Part shown: positions 22,068-34,889 of the stretch, in pieces | Numbering within the stretch: the first letter of the stretch is position 1 | Layout of the letters: every line of letters starts with the position of its first letter | NCBI RefSeq assembly: GCF_947623445.1 | Contig: NC_135241.1 | Coordinates: 8,558,501 to 8,622,500, forward strand | Length of the DNA stretch: 64,000 nt | Reading direction: 5' to 3' | Source of the DNA: Clavelina lepadiformis | Lineage: Eukaryota; Chordata; Ascidiacea; Aplousobranchia; Clavelinidae | Translations under genes and position numbers: made by a program | Notes under the pieces: model-generated | Seen by the model: the letters and a program-made list of their open reading frames with translations, nothing else | Database searches by the model: none | What the model was told of the DNA's origin: nothing

Positions 22068-23678
22068 ATGGCTGATCTAAGAGAACCACCTCCTCTTGAT
22101 GATTACAGTGAGAATGAAGAGGTTTCTGATATGCTGGAAAAACCATATGCAAAAGAAGAAGATAAAGATGAAGAAAAGAGTATAGTCTCTGAACCTGTTG
22201 AAAAGGTTGAAGAACCGAAACCGCAAAAGGAGGAAGTTGCAACACAGGAAATAGAAAATGATGTATCATTTGATGAAGGTGTGGCTGGTTCAAGTGCAAT
22301 AGATGTAGTAGTTCCAGTAAAGGATGTGCCAGCTGATACACCAATCCCGGCACCTACAACTGCTATTCCTTTGGACAGCCCTCAAGACGATGATGCTGAA
22401 GAGCTATTTGATGCTGCGTCTAGTTCTAAACCGATAGCACCGATTTCATTAGATGATCCTGTGGATACAATCACAAAACCAGCATACCTGCGCCAGGATG
22501 AACCCGAACCTGAAGAAGAAGAAGAAAAACACGACATAGCAATAGAGGTATCTGATCCCCATAAAAAAGGTGAAGGAATGAATGCTTTCATGTCTTACAA
22601 GGTGCATACCAAAACCAGCATGCCAACTTTTAAACGACCAGATTTAACAGTAGATCGCCGCTTTAGTGATTTCCTTGGCCTTCACGAAAAAATGCTGGCA
22701 AAGCACCGTCATGCAGGTCGAGTGGTGCCCCCAGCCCCAGAAAAAAGTCTTGTTGGCATGACTTTGATCAAAATGTCAAAATCTGATGAAGAAGCTGTAT
22801 CAATTGATTTTGTTGAAAAACGACGTGCTGCTCTAGAGCGTTATCTTAATCGAATTGCTCGACACTCTGTCCTTGTGCAAGACCAAGACTTCCGTGACTT
22901 TTTGGAGCAAGATGACTTACCACAGGCTACTAATACTCGTGCTTTAAGTGGAGCTGGTGTGATGCGACTTGTTAAAAATGTAGAAGGGGCTATTAACAAG
23001 ATTACTTTCAAAATGACTGAAGAAGATTCATGGTTTGAAGAAAAGCATCAGCAAATAGAAAGTCTAGAACAACAGCTCATCAAACTTCACTCCACTTTTG
23101 ACACATTAGTGCATCGCAGAAAGGAGCTTGCTGTCAACACAGCTCTTTTTGCAAAGTCTGCTGCCACTTTAGGCAATGCAGAAGAACACACTGCATTGTC
23201 AAGAGCTCTTGCTCAACTCTCGGATGCATTTGAAAAGATAGAGAGTGTGAATCATGATCAAGCCAATACTGATTATTACGGAGTCACTGAAGCATTGGGG
23301 GATTATTTGCGAATAATTTCTGAAATAAAAGAAGTGTTCATGGTCCGAGTGAAGAGCTGGCATAACTGGCAAAGTGCTGTGCAGGCTGTTAATAAAAAGA
23401 AGGAGGCAGAAGCAAAGATGCGAGCTGCTGGAAAAGGCGATAAAGTGTCTCAGATACAGTCGGATTTGCGAGAGCTTGAAGCAAGAGTTGAAACAAGCAA
23501 ATCTGATTTTGATGAACTCTCGGCAACTATCAAGAAAGATATACAAAAATTTGAAAAGGATCGCATTTTTGATTTCCGCCAGTTAGTATTGATTTTCTTG
23601 AAAAATCTAATGAAAAGCCAAGAGCAGTGTATGAAAAATTGGGAGGCTTTTATGCCAGAAGCAAGAGCAATTGCTTGA
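22068..23678 (+). CDS. SNX1/2: Sorting nexin 1/2 (PX-BAR), intronless
   Basis: A single 536-codon ORF covers the whole protein (human SNX1 is 522 aa). Residues 1-150 are acidic and disordered, with a DDAEELFDAA segment like the N-terminal conserved patch of SNX1/2. Residues 155-285 form the PX domain that binds endosomal phosphoinositides, with RRFSDFLGLHEK near 196, PPAPEKSLVGMT near 220 and RRAALERYLNRI near 260. Residues 300-530 are a BAR domain (ALSRALAQLSDAFEKIE, VFMVRVKSWHNWQSA) ending in KNWEAFMPEARAIA, as in SNX1/2. The family forms membrane-tubulating dimers with SNX5/6 in endosome-to-Golgi retrieval. There is no intron anywhere, unlike vertebrate SNX1 and SNX2. The ORF is intact, so it is either a functional retrocopy or a gene that lost its introns. 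Confidence 0.93.
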   Translation: MADLREPPPLDDYSENEEVSDMLEKPYAKEEDKDEEKSIVSEPVEKVEEPKPQKEEVATQEIENDVSFDEGVAGSSAIDVVVPVKDVPADTPIPAPTTAIPLDSPQDDDAEELFDAASSSKPIAPISLDDPVDTITKPAYLRQDEPEPEEEEEKHDIAIEVSDPHKKGEGMNAFMSYKVHTKTSMPTFKRPDLTVDRRFSDFLGLHEKMLAKHRHAGRVVPPAPEKSLVGMTLIKMSKSDEEAVSIDFVEKRRAALERYLNRIARHSVLVQDQDFRDFLEQDDLPQATNTRALSGAGVMRLVKNVEGAINKITFKMTEEDSWFEEKHQQIESLEQQLIKLHSTFDTLVHRRKELAVNTALFAKSAATLGNAEEHTALSRALAQLSDAFEKIESVNHDQANTDYYGVTEALGDYLRIISEIKEVFMVRVKSWHNWQSAVQAVNKKKEAEAKMRAAGKGDKVSQIQSDLRELEARVETSKSDFDELSATIKKDIQKFEKDRIFDFRQLVLIFLKNLMKSQEQCMKNWEAFMPEARAIA

Positions 23679-25784
23679 ATGTTTTGATGAAAAAGTTCAG
23701 ATATTGTCACAACTGATTAAGTTTTCACATATCTTAATTAGATGTAAGATTGCCTATACCTATTACGAGTGATTTGGAATTTTTTCTTTTGTTTTGCAAG
23801 ACCGGACCTGATACTACCAGCCAATACATTGCAGCAGTACATCTGGTTGGACAAGTGCAATAAGTAGCTGCACAGTTCTTTCGGTTATATGCATTATATA
23901 TATATCTATACAGTGATTTTTGTATTTCACATAAACGTAATAACCTTATTGTGTAATACATTAATATATTTAAATGTACTCATTGATGGAAATATCACAG
24001 ACTTAAGTATAAACATTATTAGTATTTCTTATGTAAATGGTTATGTATGTATGCTCATGAAATCTGTAAATTGATGTAAATGTGATCTTTTTAAATTCTG
24101 TTCCATTACGTTTGCCTGCTGTACACTTTCTCTTTTGTTAGGAAACAGATTGTTGCAAGAATGGCAGTGTGTTCAAAATGAACAAAGTATATGATTTTCA
24201 CGTAAAGGAAGTTGTTGTACTGAAATACTATTAAGTTGCCAGTAAATGCTTGGCGTCAAGCGAAATCATATTTCCTGTATTGTGGATACCAATCTCTCTA
24301 AAAGAGATGTACAGTAATAGTGCCTAAATGTTGTCTTGTATTTTGCATTTACTTGTCCTGTTATGTACAGATTTAATAATGTACTATGTTCTAATATATT
24401 AATTGTTTCTTTACGAATAGACTTGTTATGAGAAAACCATTGATTGATCAATACACTGAATTTTGTTGCAACTTGATTTTCTGTGGTATCAAAGTAGTGG
24501 CCAGTTGATTACAAACACATTGATGTTCACCACCGTCCATATATTTTCATACTTTGTGCAATACAGGTCAGTTGCAATTATTCCAAAGTCATTAAATATC
24601 GTTGTAGAGGATAGCACTATAGCATGCAGTGCATAATATACTCGTAACGCAGAACTTCAGTAAAAACATGCTTTCTAACTTATTAAAAAATACGGTAAAA
24701 ATTGTAAATAGTTTTCTTTCCTTTGAATCATAATTAATTCGATGAGTCGTCAGGGATTTAAATTTCTGGGTAACTATTTTCACTTAAAAATGCCTTTGTG
24801 TGGTATGCATTATTTATTTAAGAGTGTTGCTCGTACAACATCCCCATGCAATGCAAAGCCAGCTTAGTTAAATATTAATCGTGCCTGTACATGGCTGGTT
24901 CATAAATATTTCATCCACCTTTTAAAGTGGTTTTGCTTGAGACTATAACCTTGATAGGAGCCTTGTGTACTATTTGGGTTTGAATTTCATGTATACCTAC
25001 CATGAGCAGTATACCTAAGACTAACCTTTTTGGGTAGCATTTAAAACAAAATTTGTGTATTACATTGAAATATATAATAGGGGATGGGGAAAAGCACCAA
25101 AATTTTGCATTCAATTTTAGGATTTATAGTACTACATATTCATAAGTGGTATGAAAGAATTAAGTGTACAAATTGTGTGTTGTATGATCTGCAGTATTAC
25201 CGTATGCTACAATTACGGTTTCTTTATTTATCGTGGTCACGTTTACAAAAAGAAAAAATGTATGTTTTATCTTCACACAGCATACACATATTAAACATAA
25301 AACTAGATGGTTTCCAAAACCAATTTCCCGTATGACTAGTGCATGCTCAATACATTTAAGAACAAACAATAAACACACATTTTTTGTGTCAGATTATGCT
25401 TGATGTTTGTATCTTTATTAAGAGCTAATCTGTTGTATTGAAAATAGTATTTGTTCACACCATGTGTTGGAGGTACATTTCAGATTAAGAGCTACTGTAC
25501 AGTAGGAAGTTCATAACAGAATAGATTTCGTAATAAAGCCTACTTAATGTGTAGCAGGACATAAATGTATCATTCCACTTATACTTTCTGGGCCGTTTGA
25601 ACAAGTAGCACAATTTGAATTCTCACCTTATTAAATATGTCACAATACAGTGACACGAATGCAACATTTAGATTGCAGATGTACACAGCCATATGATTAA
25701 ATTCATAAATTGTTTGGTCACTAGTTTTTCAATAGATATTTGTAATTTTTACCTTATCTGTGTGCTTTTTTCCATCAGTAAAAC
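23679..25784. other. SNX1/2 3' region and TMEM199 upstream region
   Basis: About 2.1 kb of AT-rich sequence without supported genes. AATAAA hexamers at 25368-25373 and 25532-25537 are possible poly(A) signals if SNX1/2 has a long 3' UTR. No repeat or transposon end recognised. Confidence 0.45.
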
Positions 25785-26414
25785 ATGAACAGAGTTGAGC
25801 AACTCGAACTGGAATTTGGCAATGATGCTTGGCAAAGTGTCATTCAACTTGCTAAACATGGATATGTACCAGACAGTGTCAGGCCAGAAATAATTCGTGA
25901 AGAACAAACACAAAGACTCTCTCTTTTGAGTGCAATTAAGGCAAGTTTTTATGTTATTGGGATGACATTACTATCACTAATGTCATGTTTACAATATTAG
26001 TTTTCCAAATGGAAGGGCAAAGAAGATGATAACGTCTACCTCAATCGCTTGCTTAAAAATGCAACTTTGGTTCTACCTGCAGTAAAACCCACTCCAAGAA
26101 GCCCAGAACTTCAGAAGCGTATTGAAATTTTGAAAGCCAGCCAGCAGAACCTTGAGTACAAACAAATGGTGTCAAATTTGTCACAACCCTCTGTGAAACC
26201 TAGAAGCAGCTCTGCCGTTGTCAGTGGCTTAAATTTTTCAGTTACTGTTTTTGCATCTGTGTTTGGTTGTATATTTCTGCTTAGGAACATCATACCGGAT
26301 ATTTTGGTAAGATGCATAATTGGGCTTGTCTGTGGAATTCTACTTCTTTGTATTGAAATATTCTTAGCAGTGCGAGCAGTCAACAAAGAAGAAACTAAAA
26401 GTAAAGCAAACTGA
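25785..26414 (+). CDS. TMEM199: TMEM199/VMA12-like V-ATPase assembly factor
   Basis: Two exons, 25785-25940 and 26001-26414, give 189 aa (human TMEM199 is 208 aa). The diagnostic core is YLNRLLKNATLVLPAV, then PRSPELQKRIEILKA and NLEYKQMVSNL, close to the human YLHELLEG, PRNPELVARLEKIK and NEEYKRITRNV. Two hydrophobic segments follow, at about 127-147 and 150-177. The family sits in the ER and helps assemble the V0 sector of the V-ATPase. The 60-bp intron begins with gcaagt after AAG and ends in attag, so it is probably a GC-AG intron. A GT alternative 12 bp further in keeps the frame but has a poor donor. The gene follows SNX1/2 on the same strand and converges on PPP1R21. Confidence 0.88.
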
Positions 26415-26535
26415 TAGTTATATTGCAATCTCCATTGTATGTTGGAAAGCTAGCTATTGTTGATGCTGTACTATACTAAACAAGCTGTTCTTTTAAAACT
26501 AAGTAAAAATGCTGTCAACTTCGTTAAAACATTTA

Positions 26536-26620
26536 AATAAAGCTAGACCAGCAATCTGGCAGTATGTTTTTATAATAGGATATTCTTTTGATTAACGTTT
26601 TTACATAAAATGGCAATAAA
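26536..26620 (+). terminator. TMEM199 polyadenylation signals
   Basis: Two AATAAA hexamers, at 26536-26541 and 26615-26620, lie 120-200 bp past the TMEM199 stop. Confidence 0.6.
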
Positions 26621-27022
26621 GCTATATCAAGAAAACGTCAAGGTAAATTAATGAAAGCATTAAAACAGATCATGCACAAGCATGATTGTTGGTTCAACTG
26701 AGGAAAATAGCGCCTTAATGAGAAATCACAATTAACTAAGTATACATAAATAGCTTTTTCATAAGAAATGATTATATGAACGTTTTTCTCACTTCATTTT
26801 ATCCTGGCTTTTGACGCAATATGGCACTAGCAGTTTGATAGAAATGAAGAAAATAGTCAATACCAAAATTCGCTAAGAACGCACACATACTGTAGCATAC
26901 ATCATTGGTATAAATAAATATGCAAACAAGCCTTTGAGTCAGATTTTATGAACAATATTTAATGTCAAACGACAAATTACATATTGTAACTTTCAAAATT
27001 GAAATGGCTCTGAAGTAAATTA

Positions 27023-27028
27023 TTTATT
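27023..27028 (-). terminator. PPP1R21 polyadenylation signal
   Basis: TTTATT on the plus strand is AATAAA on the minus strand, about 100 bp beyond the PPP1R21 stop. The two convergent transcripts would end within roughly 400 bp of each other. Confidence 0.6.
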
Positions 27029-27130
27029 GAGGGTACAGTGGCCCTTACAATAACAACTTTAAAAAGAGATAATTGCAGAATTATCAAATGAGGGCAAATG
27101 AATCAAAATCAAGCTTCAAACTGGAATGCA

Positions 27131-30100
27131 TCATGACGGCTTGACAAGACTCAAAACTTTCGCTTTCTTTGATGATGTCTGAAATCGAACCCACATGTTA
27201 GAAGTGGTCTGCGGCTCATATATTACAAAAAAAATACAATACACATGTTACCTTCACTTTCAGTGTATCAATTTCATCTTTCTGACTTGCAAGTTTGTCA
27301 TTCATTGCTGCTAGATGTTCACTCATCAGACTTAACTGCTCTTCATAACTTCTTCTTGTCACTGATAATTCATCCTAATATATAACCAAATAAGGTAGCA
27401 ATGCTTAATTTAATCTCCAAACCAACCGAGTACAAGCAGTTAAACACAAGAAAATTTCCACAATATAGTACAACTGCAAAACTTGAAATCACTTTGTTGG
27501 GCTCAGGATTTAGATATAAAATTTGATTTTTGATTCACGTATTTAAGATCCAAATGTCCTTTAGTAAGCCTACTATGGACAGATATTACTTTGCAAGCTT
27601 AAGAATGTACAAACTTGTTGAATGTATGAATCATTATGGCCATGTAAAAGTTTTTAAGCATTCTGCTTACTTGCAATTGAGAGACACGTTGAGTAGATTT
27701 GTCTAATGCATCATGAATTGATTGCTTTTTCTTTTGCATGGTAGCAAAATGCTTGTGAAGAACTTGGCACTAAAATAATGCATATTCAAAATATTTGCAA
27801 AAGAAAACACAAAACATGAACATTAAAATGATACCTCATTTTCATAGTGCAATGCTTTTCCTTCAGCAGTTTGTGTTTTTAAACCGCTTTCAGTTAGCCT
27901 GTTGGTCATGTGTTGTTTTATCATATCTTCAGTTGATTGCGCAGTCTGGTATTATAAAAAGTCCTGATAACACTTGCATCAACAGCATAAGTTTATCTTA
28001 AGAATCGTTAGATTTACTGCAGTTTATAAAAACGTAAAACACAGTAATAATACCGTTTCAACTTTTGCTGCAGGAGTGTCAAGGCTTCCCAACTAAACAC
28101 AGCGAAAATATTTTTTAGGAAAACATTAAATCCCCAACACAAAGGCACACAATTTTAAAGCAAGCAATTTATTCTGCTGTAGAGAACAAATGTCAGCTAG
28201 CATGTTTGCAAGAAATGTGCGATATGCAGTGAGTTTTGCAATATTTTTCAGAAGATCAACATTAACTAACCATGGAGGAGTCAAGTGGAGCTAAAGACAC
28301 TGACAATGTTCTATGCCTTTCCACAGTTTTATCTTGATTAGTATTTTGTTGTTTCTGGAATAAAAATTTTCTTATTGGATGGTATGAAATTTGACAAGAC
28401 ATACAGGCCGCTATAGCACTTACTTGTTTTTCCAGTTTCATTTGCAATAATTGTGTTTCAAGTATCCAGTGTTCTTTTTCCTGTTCCAGTGTTTGCAGCT
28501 GATTTGCATTCTTTTGCAACTACAAATGATATGCATTGGTTCAACAAACTGACCTTTACATAACAATTTGCAACACCACAAAATAATCCAATGCTATTAA
28601 TCTGTAATATAGTAGTAATATGCTAGTAATATATATACTGGTAATCTAAATTTAACCTCATTTATGGAGGAAAACCTAATTTATCACCAACTTTAATTCT
28701 GAAGATAAAACATACTCGATTAAACAGTTCTTCTCTGTTTTCAACTTGAACATCATTCTTCCTGTGCAATGCGTCCAGATAAGGAATAGAAACAGGAGGA
28801 GATGAGAGGCTGACTCGATCCATGTAAGAAGACACTCGATGAGTAATATTCACAACATTCATTGCTGAATTTTTACTTGATGGTGGATTTTGAATGAAGA
28901 AGTCTAAAATATTCTTTATTACAAAACCCAACGAAATCCAAATAAAAAATTAAATGCATGTATTGGAGAGTAAAACTGACCCATATTTGCGTGTATAAAC
29001 CCAGACAATCGAGCTGTTAGAGTTGCTAGAGAAAGCATGGAAGCTAAGAGGAACTCATTTGTTTGACGAAGTTTGGGAGATTTAGATGTTGTTGGAAGCT
29101 GGTACTCTAGCACCATTTTCCCATTGAATACCTTTGATAAGTCTGCAACATAACTGGAGTAAGTTTTAAAAGTTGACATCGGGAAAACATATTATAAACA
29201 TCAGGATTGAACTTTTTAGCTGCTGCAGCTATTTGTTACTTCACACCAGAGCAATTAATACCTTTAAACATCAAGTGAAGTTCATTAACTGCAGATACAA
29301 TTTTTTGATATGCAAAGTCTTCATTTTCCTTGCTATCATCAGAACCTGCATTGATAACAAACTGCTGTAAAACAATACTAATGTGTATGTAGGGAATAAA
29401 TTCTGTGCAATGATAACTCAAACATCAAATCCCAGAAACGTTTGAAATCGACATTTCAATGCATATTTGGATTCGGAAACTTCAAACAGGTCTGGGTCTA
29501 ATTTAAGGAAAAATAGAGGACTTTAGATCATGTTTGCTGCATCCCTTTTGCCTTTCACCACTTTATAGTATTGGATCTTATTCTTACACACCTTGAACTT
29601 AAGATGCATTCGTGTACACCTGTTTAAAATTTAACAAAGTTTTTCTTCTAACTTACGTGATGATGTAATGTAAGATAAATAGGTGCACAACTTCGACATA
29701 GCTGGTAATAGGCGTTCATAATTGCATAGATACTCAGAATTCTTGGATTGAAGCAATGGTGCACACAACGATAAGTCACATTCTTCTTTTAAGCTGATGA
29801 AAAAATTCAACGATTGTCAAAAATCAAAAAAACCAATCATCTGTTACAGTCTCATCCATCCAAACATATACAAGTACGTCATACAGGTATCCATATTACT
29901 AGTGGGTCACAGTAAGTTAGTACCATTACAAATGGTTTCCATACCTAGACAGCTTATGGGGCTGAATTTTCGAAAGATGAGACATGTATTTCTGAATGCT
30001 TTCAGTAAACTTGTCTAATTTAATTGTACTGTACATGGATATAGGAAATGAAACATCAGCAAAGGCATCTTCAAAACTTGACACAATTGACTGCAGAACT

Positions 30101-33100
30101 TCTTCACTTTGATCAAGATGTTGTGATAGCTAATAACAAAAATGTTCCTATTGAACAATGGGCTTTGCATAGCTATTACAATATCAACATCACAGTTGAA
30201 TAAAGTCAGTTTTAAATAAACGATACGTCATACTTTCATTTTACCATTATGTTGCAGTCTGATGGAGATTCAAATTGAGAATCAACCGGGTAGAGAAGAC
30301 ATCGTTCTTTTGTATGTTTATGAAAGGACTTCAGAGAATTGCAAAATTCTTTTATTAAATCTTTGGCTTGGGTAATTATCTCCTCTGTTTGGGCCTGTAC
30401 ATATTTAGCATAAAAATACTCATCTCAAACTGTGTCTTGTCAAATTAAAAACATGTGCATTAATGTGTGGCAGCAATGGTCTCAATCACTTCAAGATGCA
30501 CTAATCAACAAGGATTCAACATTAAAAATGCGATTATAAATTCATAAAATATAGTCAATTTTGATCTATAAGTTACAGATGCTCAACCTGCGATCTTTTA
30601 TTATAGGCCTGGATTTGGATGTTGTTGTAATCTCCATTTTCACAGTCATTGAACACAACTGCCCCACTCACAGTTTGAGTTAATTTTTCAACTTTTGACT
30701 TGAGCTCAAAGTTTATGGATAAAAGGTCTTGAATTCTACAGAATTAATGGAAGCAATCAACACTATGCTATTTCAATGCGTTCAAAATTAAATGCAAAAC
30801 TTGATTCACAAAGTAAATGATTAAAAAATTGGAATATGAGTGAGAAGCATATTTGGCCAGTAAAGGTATGAACATATTAAATGTTAAAGTGTTAAAAGTG
30901 AACCTGGGAAGTAAAAAGTAATAATTAGTAAATAAAACAAAAATTTTATTATTTATTTCATTTGAAGTAAATATAGAACATAAGATTTAGATTTACTTAC
31001 TTTGCCTGTGCTTCACTTTCAGATTGCTTTGTGGAAGCCTCCATATTTAGAACTTTTTCTTCCAAGTTAGCTTTCTCTTGCTTGAACTGCTGTAACATCT
31101 AATTTTAAGTACATTGTTAGTTAGGGGAACTAGACAACTGTGCTTTTTTGGCATTAAGTACAAAAGCATCTCTTAAATAATTTTACAATACATTGTTAAA
31201 CAACTTTCCACAGTTCAGTAATTGACACTTAGGACTTTAGGATAAACTATTATATACTGGGCATTAGCTATTACATAACAACACCTTATCATGTTGTTCT
31301 TGTAGGTCTTGCAAAGCATTACTGTAAGACTGAGCCTCCTTCTTTGCTGCAGTAATTCGGTCATTTAGTGATTCTTCAAGTTGCTTCTTTTTCGCATCAT
31401 ACTCATACACCTTAATATTTTGTAGACAGAATTTATGAAAACTAACAATATGCAAACATTCTATCATCTGATATCTGGTACTACCATATATACAATTTGC
31501 AATTGTTCGATTACTAATATATACTTACCCTAATAGTTTTACTAAAATAAACTTGAAGACCTATGTACAATTGGCTGATGTGCAATGCAAAATCTTACAA
31601 TTATAAAATTTCAAACCTTTTTATGGAGAACCTCGTTCTCTTGAATCTTGTTTTGCAAATCCTCATCTTTGGCGTTAAAACCATCGAGGTTAGGTCTGTC
31701 TGATGCAGACTAATGCAATATATATTCAGTTGCTTACTAGTACTTTTTATCTTAATGGAAGCACGAGCTTATTCCATTAAATTGAAATGCTGTACATACA
31801 GTTGACACAGATAAGCTGCCTTTCATTTTCACCATAATCAATTAACAAGGATGTAAACAAAGCATCTTGTTATACAAAGAATTGAAAAGTGCAAAATGCA
31901 AACTATACAGCAAGCTATAAACACTTGTAAAATTTCAGTATACTTTTATTAAGTTTTTTTTAGGAATAATTGCTATCACGAGTATAGTAATGGTAAACAA
32001 AAGAAAACTTAGTTAGCAATAAAATTAATTTAGGAATGTAATTTAAAAACGTATGCTATGGACTTAAAATAGTGCTTCTAATGAAGACATTGTATGTCAT
32101 GAGAAAAATTATGATCACATCCAACCTTGCTCTTTTTTGCATGAGATTTTTGCTCCAATTCAACCTGCAGAAGTTCAATCCTCCGAGCCATTTGCTGGCT
32201 GCGAAAATCACTGCTGTCTATTTCTTGTTGGGAGCGTCTGATCACCTGCTCCTTATTTTGCAGGTCAATCTGCATACCGTAGACGAAATTGAAAAAAAAA
32301 TGACACTAACAGAGCATAATGTATGAAAATTTTTCATAGGAGGTAACAATCTACTAAAAGGATTATATGTTAATAACCCGGAAGAGCTGAAAAACTGATA
32401 GACTGAAGTATAGGAAAAATAAAATTGCAAATAATGATATCTTACTTAAATATTTTTTCATACGAAATGTATATGTTTAATTTTTGGGGCTTTATAGGGT
32501 TATAAAAAAACTTACAAAAACTGTATTGCGTTGTAGTTAAACTGGTTATTTTAAATTAATGCAAATCAATCGATCAATCCTTTTCAGTATTCAGCCAAGT
32601 TCGCAAAAGTTTTTCTTATTTACAAATACAAGCAAAATATTTAGTAGTCTTTGTACCTGCAGCTTTCCAGTGGTCTCTTTGGCATCAACAACCGCTTTTT
32701 TCAGCACTTGATTTTGTGCTTTAAGCTTGATAGAAATAAATAAAATTAGCTTTTAAGTACAGAAAGGAAACACAGAGCAATAGACCCTTACCAATGCTAA
32801 CTGGCTCAACCCCAATCGTTAACTTTTATATATTATTTATCAAAGTACGTTATGCAAGTTCAAAGTTGTTCTTTTCAGAAGCTTCAGAAGCATGCATGTA
32901 TATACTGTACCTACTGCATGTGAAATAATTGATATATGTATCAGGTTTTTGTCGTTTTTAAGCGCATTGTTTAGTATTATAGTAGGACCCCGGTAAGTCA
33001 ACCATACACATGGCCTTTGTCAAATAGTTGTATTAGTGTGATGGTTGCATTAGTGAATTTCACACCACCGCCAACCATTAATTATTTACTACTGCACTGG

Positions 33101-34200
33101 CTATAAGACATGTCTTCAATAAAAGCTAGTTTTAATGCACTGGTTGGCACATAACTTTCCCAATAAGTGCAATTTCTCTTAATTTTGTCACACTAAATTC
33201 CTGCAGTTCTGCATGCTCACAGCACAGGTGCAATAGTGTAGTTATTGTATGCATTACTGTCCGAATTATTTAATACAAACCACTCAACACGGCCGTACCA
33301 TCACGCAAGTTAATTGAGGTTATTATTTCTATATTTTAGGAGAATGAAGAAATCACCAAAATTTGTGAAAAACGAGGGGGACCCATGTCTAACCAAGTTA
33401 AAAAAGTCACCAAAACAGAGGAACTTGTGATAATAAAAACGTGAAATGAGAATGAGAAACGTATAGAATTTTGCTACCAGACATTTTGTCAGTAGAAACA
33501 AAACGTTTTGGTATGACAACCTGCTACAGAGCCTCAATTATTTACTATATTGATTTTTGCTATAATTTGGCTGTTAGACAGCCAAAATTGCCTTGTTTGT
33601 TTAGTAAAAATACGCATGAATGTGCAATAGTTCAGTGTACATGTACTGTGCCATATACTCAAATATGGATTTAGCTGTGTTTCAAAGTATGCATGTATGC
33701 GTGTGTTATAAAATTTTTAGAAAAACTTAAGACATATTACTTGAAATAAAATCAACATGAACAGCTGATAAATCAGCGGATCATGGCAAATTTTCTCTGC
33801 TGAACCTGCCTGCAGAGTTGGGAAAAGGCACCCTCAATTTATTGTTTTTGATACATTTATATAAGATCTATTTAAACACGTTTACTTTGCACTCAGGCTG
33901 TCACGATACTCTTGTGTATGATGGTCAGTTGCACTTTTAATAGCCTACATTATAAGGTATTGCTATTCAGGCTACATGTTAAAATGCGCACCTCAAATGC
34001 ACCCTACACTGCTGCTGTAAGATATATATCCTCAAAACTACACTTATTAAAACAAAATAATACTTAAAAAATTATTATAAACACTAGTTTTGGCAAGAAG
34101 CAACCGAAACTAGCCTACCCAATTTCATTTAACATTTTGCATATATTACCTTTGCATATTCTTGTGCCAATCTTTGGTACTTCACATTTATGTCCGTCAT
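27131..34200 (-). CDS. PPP1R21: PPP1R21 (KLRAQ motif coiled-coil protein)
   Basis: Read on the minus strand from ATG at 34200, 21 exons close to 775 aa (human is about 780): 34200-34150, 32725-32657, 32269-32126, 31709-31617, 31410-31285, 31098-31001, 30735-30588, 30394-30245, 30129-29945, 29793-29657, 29497-29424, 29364-29262, 29142-28981, 28903-28716, 28519-28424, 28354-28271, 28092-28054, 27945-27835, 27769-27671, 27374-27252, 27178-27131. The N-terminus KYQRLAQEYAK then LKAQNQVLKKAVVD matches the family's KLRAQ region. The middle has FHKHTKERCLLYPVDS (human FHTYTEQRIQIFPVDS). The C-terminal third has QTLEQEKEHWILETQL and DELSVTRRSYEEQLSLM, nearly as in human. PPP1R21 is a PP1-binding coiled-coil protein found on early endosomes. 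Intron 2 (1.4 kb) is much longer than the rest. Confidence 0.94.
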
Positions 34201-34621
34201 ATTGAAATAAGATATGATTCACCGCTAAATTAACTTGCGCACGGACTAATAAACTACATATCGTATGAAATATCTAATCCATAACAGTACATTCCTTCAG
34301 CACTAATATTTCAACCTAATGGGGCAATGGGCATCTACCCTATTCGCATTCTCTATTTTTGGTAAAAGTGTTTGTTGGAAATAGTTTGGGGATTTACCTA
34401 ATGCAAAACTTATAATATTGCCGTTGAGGTAGAAGCTAAACTGTATTGGTATATGATAATTGATAATTAAATACTTCACAAACCAAAGTTGTCATAAGGT
34501 TAGCATAAAAAATAGACCATCTGTTGTAAAAATAGAAATCAATAACCAAATGAATAAGATTAAGCAAAAATGCCACCGAAACAACTCCAAACATCTTCAC
34601 GTTTGAGACAAATGGGTTAAA

Positions 34622-34858
34622 CAGGGATGTCCAATCTTTTATTATAGTGGGCCGCATTGTCACTTGAGATAAATCATTGGGCCGCATAACCTATTAAATT
34701 TCAAGAAAAATGGATACATAAAGAGCTGACTGGTACATTTTAATTAGGCTAAGATTCAAAGTTCAAAATACTACTTGGAGTGAAAATGACTAGCGGGCCG
34801 CACAAAAATCTCAGGTGGGCCGCACTGTGGCCCGCGGGCCGCAGGTTGGACATCCCTG
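34622..34858. mobile_element. hAT-type MITE upstream of PPP1R21
   Basis: Ends CAGGGATGTCCAATC and GGTTGGACATCCCTG are good inverted repeats. The inside repeats gggccgca, as in many hAT MITEs. The octamer tgggttaa occurs on both sides, its right copy overlapping the last two bases of the element. It lies about 420 bp upstream of the PPP1R21 start codon. Confidence 0.8.
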
Positions 34859-34889
34859 GGTTAAGACATGTAGCCTATCGATTCTAGGT

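Noticed and set aside
22012-22353. Minus-strand 113-codon ORF, and 23199-23546
   Set aside because: Antisense shadows of SNX1/2.
32980-33070. Possible DNA-transposon end (aggaccccggtaagtcaac) in PPP1R21 intron 2
   Set aside because: No inverted partner or target duplication found nearby.
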